Below are positions 61,572 through 64,000 of a DNA stretch of 64,000 nt, in pieces. The translations under genes and the position numbers were made by a program. The notes beneath the pieces are model-generated. The model saw nothing but the letters and a program-made list of their open reading frames with translations, did no database searches and was not told where the DNA came from. Source of the stretch: Acidobacteriota bacterium (GTDB lineage: Bacteria; Acidobacteriota; UBA6911; JACQSX01); assembly GCA_016211105.1 (NCBI GenBank), contig JACQSX010000033.1, forward strand, positions 124,001 through 188,000. Reading direction: 5' to 3'. Position 1 is the stretch's first letter. Every line of letters begins with the position of its first letter.

Positions 61572-62321
61572 CTAGCCGGATCGTCGCCTGCGTTCCATCT
61601 CAAGCAATTTAAGATACCGGAAAAAAACGGAGATTCCCGCCAACACTGAAACAGCAAAGCCCGCGCGCCCATCTTTAAAACCGCTCTTGAGGAAATAGCT
61701 TTTGACAAAAACGGCCGCGGGTTCAGCGAGCAAATGGTAGCTCCGTACACGAATGCCGCGATCACAGCAATCTTCCGCGGCCAACTGGGAATAGCGATCG
61801 AGCCTTTGCAGGAAATCACTCACCGAGCGGTAGGAATAATGGAGCAAAGGGTGAGTTAAGCGGCCGACAGGACCTTTCACCTGCACCGATTCGTGGAGCC
61901 GCTCGCCTCGCCACTGACCTCGTGTTTTGTCAAACAGGCGAACCTGATAATCAGGCGCCCAGATCGTGTGCTCCATCCACTGGTTTAAGAAGAACGTCTT
62001 GCGCCGGATCCGATATCCGCCCATCCGGTCTTCCGGCAACCATCGAATCTCGTCCTGCAATTGCTGAGGAACTCGCTCGTCAGCATCCAGACTAAGCACC
62101 CATCGTTGTCTTGCCTGCGCAGTCGCAAAATTTTTCTGATCGACGTAGCCTTGCCACTCTCTTTGAAAAAAGCGCGTCCCATGGCGAAGGCAAATCTCCG
62201 GCGTGGCATCTGAACTAAAGGCGTCCACTACCACGACCTCGTCCGCCCACGAGACGCTCTCGATGGCCGCTTCTATGTTTTTTCCCTCATTGAGCGTAAT
62301 CAGGACTGCAGAGACGTTCAT
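61572..62321 (-). CDS. Glycosyltransferase family 2 (WaaE/KdtX-like)
   Basis: A 249-residue GT2 enzyme of the lipopolysaccharide core beta-1,4-glucosyltransferase type. VSAVLITLNEGKNIEAAIES, DEVVVVDAFSSDATPEI, the DQKNFATAQARQRWVLSLDA segment with the LDADER metal motif, and GERLHESVQVKGPVGRL are characteristic. Its start overlaps the end of the preceding GT2 gene by 35 bases, so the two are tightly coupled. Confidence 0.9.
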   Translation of the reverse strand: MNVSAVLITLNEGKNIEAAIESVSWADEVVVVDAFSSDATPEICLRHGTRFFQREWQGYVDQKNFATAQARQRWVLSLDADERVPQQLQDEIRWLPEDRMGGYRIRRKTFFLNQWMEHTIWAPDYQVRLFDKTRGQWRGERLHESVQVKGPVGRLTHPLLHYSYRSVSDFLQRLDRYSQLAAEDCCDRGIRVRSYHLLAEPAAVFVKSYFLKSGFKDGRAGFAVSVLAGISVFFRYLKLLEMERRRRSG

Positions 62322-63330
62322 GATGTCGCTGTTTTACTTCTTGCTGGCTGCGAAACACGTCAATATCGGAACGCGCTGCAAACTCATGCAGCAGTTCTTT
62401 TACGGCACGGTCCGAGCGCCGCGCCTCAGATTTCTCCCGCATTCGAGATTGCCGCCACTGCGGCCATTTTTGCAACGCTCTTCCAAAGGCGCGGTAAAAT
62501 GCCAAATCGCCAGCCGCCCAACGACTCAGAAGCATGAACAGCAACATCCCGATGTGCTGGCAAAGCATGAGAGGATCGTGAAGGTTCTTCCAGTGAAATA
62601 ACAGGCGATTCTTGATTGCTATGATTTCTATATCGCCGCCGCGGAACGCCCTCCCAATGGTACTGCTAGCCTGATGCCAACCCACGGCCTTCGGCTGATA
62701 AACGATGTTCCAGCCCCTCTTCCACGCGCGATAGGAGAGGTCCACGTCTTCCCAGTGAAAGGGTGACATGGTTTCATCAAAGCCGCCCCATTTCCTGGCT
62801 TCAGCGGTTCGAAAGGCGCAAAATCCACCGACCGCATAAGCAGAAATAAATTGCTCTGAGCTAAAGGCGCCATCACCGACTGGTCGATCATAGTTAAAGT
62901 ACACCGACCAAAAGCCCTTTCGAAACTCGCCTATTTTCCCCGCCGTCGCCAGCAGCCCGCTGAGAGGCTCAAAAATACGCGCGGTGACTGCGAAAACACT
63001 CGGATCGGAAAACGGCTGCACCAAAGAGAGCAGAAAATCTGAAGCAACCCGCACATCATTGTTCAGAAGGATACAGAATGCGAAACGTGCGGCGCGAATA
63101 CCCGCATTACAGGCGCGAGAAAACCCTCCGTGCTCTGGCATCACTACCAGACACACGGGCAGAGATTCTACAAACTCTCGGGTCCCGTCCTCGCTGGCGT
63201 CATCGACGATGATCACTTCGCATGCGCCCGCCTCCCGCCGATAGCGACCCGCTTGCTCGAGCAGGGGGGGAAGGAACCGCTTGAGCAAATCAACGCCGTT
63301 CCAAGTAGGCACGATAATGGAAACATTCAT
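62287..63330 (-). CDS. Glycosyltransferase family 2
   Basis: A 347-residue GT-A enzyme: MNVSIIVPTWNGVDLLKRFL, VDDASEDGTREFV, HGGFSRACNAGIRAARFAFC, ILLNNDVRVASDF and SPFHWEDVDLSYRAWKRGW. The C-terminal 90 residues include a hydrophobic stretch (LMLCQHIGMLLFMLLSRWAA) that may bind the membrane. It is the first glycosyltransferase of the run, 33 bases after gpmI. Confidence 0.9.
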   Translation of the reverse strand: MNVSIIVPTWNGVDLLKRFLPPLLEQAGRYRREAGACEVIIVDDASEDGTREFVESLPVCLVVMPEHGGFSRACNAGIRAARFAFCILLNNDVRVASDFLLSLVQPFSDPSVFAVTARIFEPLSGLLATAGKIGEFRKGFWSVYFNYDRPVGDGAFSSEQFISAYAVGGFCAFRTAEARKWGGFDETMSPFHWEDVDLSYRAWKRGWNIVYQPKAVGWHQASSTIGRAFRGGDIEIIAIKNRLLFHWKNLHDPLMLCQHIGMLLFMLLSRWAAGDLAFYRAFGRALQKWPQWRQSRMREKSEARRSDRAVKELLHEFAARSDIDVFRSQQEVKQRHHERLCSPDYAQ

Positions 63331-63363
63331 AGTTCCGTTGTCCGTTTGCGCCAGGAGCCTTTT

Positions 63364-64000
63364 CTAGCCCGGCAATAAAGAATATCCAGTCATCTCATTC
63401 GGTTTTTCCAGATTAAGATAGCGCAACATGGTCGGAGCCACATCCTTCAGGGCGCCCCCCTCTCTCAGTCCTCCACAGAAATCTTCATCCGCTAAAATGA
63501 AGGGTACCGGATTGGTGGTGTGCGCGGTATGAACCCCGCCCGTGATCGGATCGATCATCTGCTCGGCATTTCCATGATCTGCCGTTACCATCATAATTCC
63601 TCCCAAATCCCGAATCTTGCGGTAAACCCGACCAATGCACTCATCAACCGCCTCCACCGCTCGGCAGGCAGCAGAAATTACGCCCGTGTGTCCCACCATG
63701 TCAGCGTTGGCAAAGTTCAAGATAATGCAATCATCTTGCTTGCTCTCGAGTTCCACCAACAACCGATCGGTCACCTCAAAGGCGCTCATCTCTGGTTTCA
63801 AATCGTAGGTCGCCACTTTGGGAGACGGAACCAGGATACGCCGCTCTCCCGGAAACAGTTGTTCTTCTCCTCCATTAAAAAAATAAGTCACATGCGCGTA
63901 TTTTTCTGTTTCCGCAATCCTCAGATTCTTCAGCCGGTGCTCTGCGAGAACTTTGACCAGAATTCGGTCCAAGATGATGGGCTTAAACGCCTTCGGCAGA
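63364..64000 (-). CDS. gpmI: 2,3-bisphosphoglycerate-independent phosphoglycerate mutase, C-terminal part
   Basis: The C-terminal 211 residues of the manganese-dependent glycolytic phosphoglycerate mutase; the 5' end is beyond the window. [15 protein letters not shown] leads to [29 protein letters not shown] (substrate and metal ligands), [11 protein letters not shown] and [16 protein letters not shown], all diagnostic. The stop lies 33 bases before the first GT2 gene. Confidence 0.95.
   Translation of the reverse strand, partial: LPKAFKPIILDRILVKVLAEHRLKNLRIAETEKYAHVTYFFNGGEEQLFPGERRILVPSPKVATYDLKPEMSAFEVTDRLLVELESKQDDCIILNFANADMVGHTGVISAACRAVEAVDECIGRVYRKIRDLGGIMMVTADHGNAEQMIDPITGGVHTAHTTNPVPFILADEDFCGGLREGGALKDVAPTMLRYLNLEKPNEMTGYSLLPG

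Overview
The window looks like a piece of an Acidobacteriota chromosome, possibly a metagenome-derived contig. The indicators are an Oar-like TonB-dependent receptor with a carboxypeptidase-regulatory N-terminus, a long GWxTD-domain protein, secreted TPR proteins, integron-type recombinase sequence, and moderate-to-high GC with many scattered palindromes. This is inference from gene families; no rRNA or tRNA gene was seen. About 50 genes are intact, the first and last are cut by the window edges, and mobile-element debris sits between them.

Layout. 0-6.6 kb: amidohydrolase, GlcG/HbpS-like protein, DapA-family aldolase, 4,5-dihydroxyphthalate decarboxylase-like protein and aldehyde dehydrogenase, probably catabolic, then a small secreted cohesin-like protein. 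6.6-19.3 kb: CoxG-like protein, a MITE-like element, an exported class II aldolase-like protein, the TonB receptor with a secreted TPR partner, a three-subunit molybdenum hydroxylase whose Fe-S subunit has a Tat signal, a second TPR paralogue and the GWxTD protein. 19.6-28.6 kb: PNPOx-like protein, UbiX, an ISKra4-like relic, class V fructose-bisphosphatase/aldolase, PolX, class II ribonucleotide reductase, a sensor-kinase remnant and a DUF1185 protein. 28.8-35.7 kb: one efflux operon on the minus strand (outer-membrane channel, membrane fusion protein, two ATPases, two permeases). 36-40.3 kb: GT39 glycosyltransferase, then a DUF2520 protein with panB and panC. 40.5-41.2 kb: broken REP-associated transposase between inverted REP copies. 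41.6-45.9 kb: biotin operon bioB-bioF-bioD-bioA. 46-52.7 kb: two GT2 enzymes around an unfamiliar pair of paralogous genes, a secreted hypothetical protein, an M28 peptidase and a TolB-like propeller. 52.6-55.6 kb: integron relic. 55.6-64 kb: pepA, smpB, rmlD, rmlB, rmlA, three glycosyltransferases and gpmI, all on the minus strand.

The most informative region is 52.6-55.6 kb. It holds a truncated integron-integrase-like gene and, divergent from it, two toxin-antitoxin gene pairs. Each pair ends in an attC-like site whose first core box contains the antitoxin stop codon. The first six bases of cassette 1 are the exact complement needed to pair with its own attC. After the second attC comes sequence resembling the 5' part of a group II intron, then a truncated HicB-like gene. 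Other points of interest are the gene pair at 46978-48164, the DUF2520-panB-panC order (a candidate alternative ketopantoate reductase), and a MITE-like element whose end supplies the ribosome binding site and start codon of the GT39 gene.
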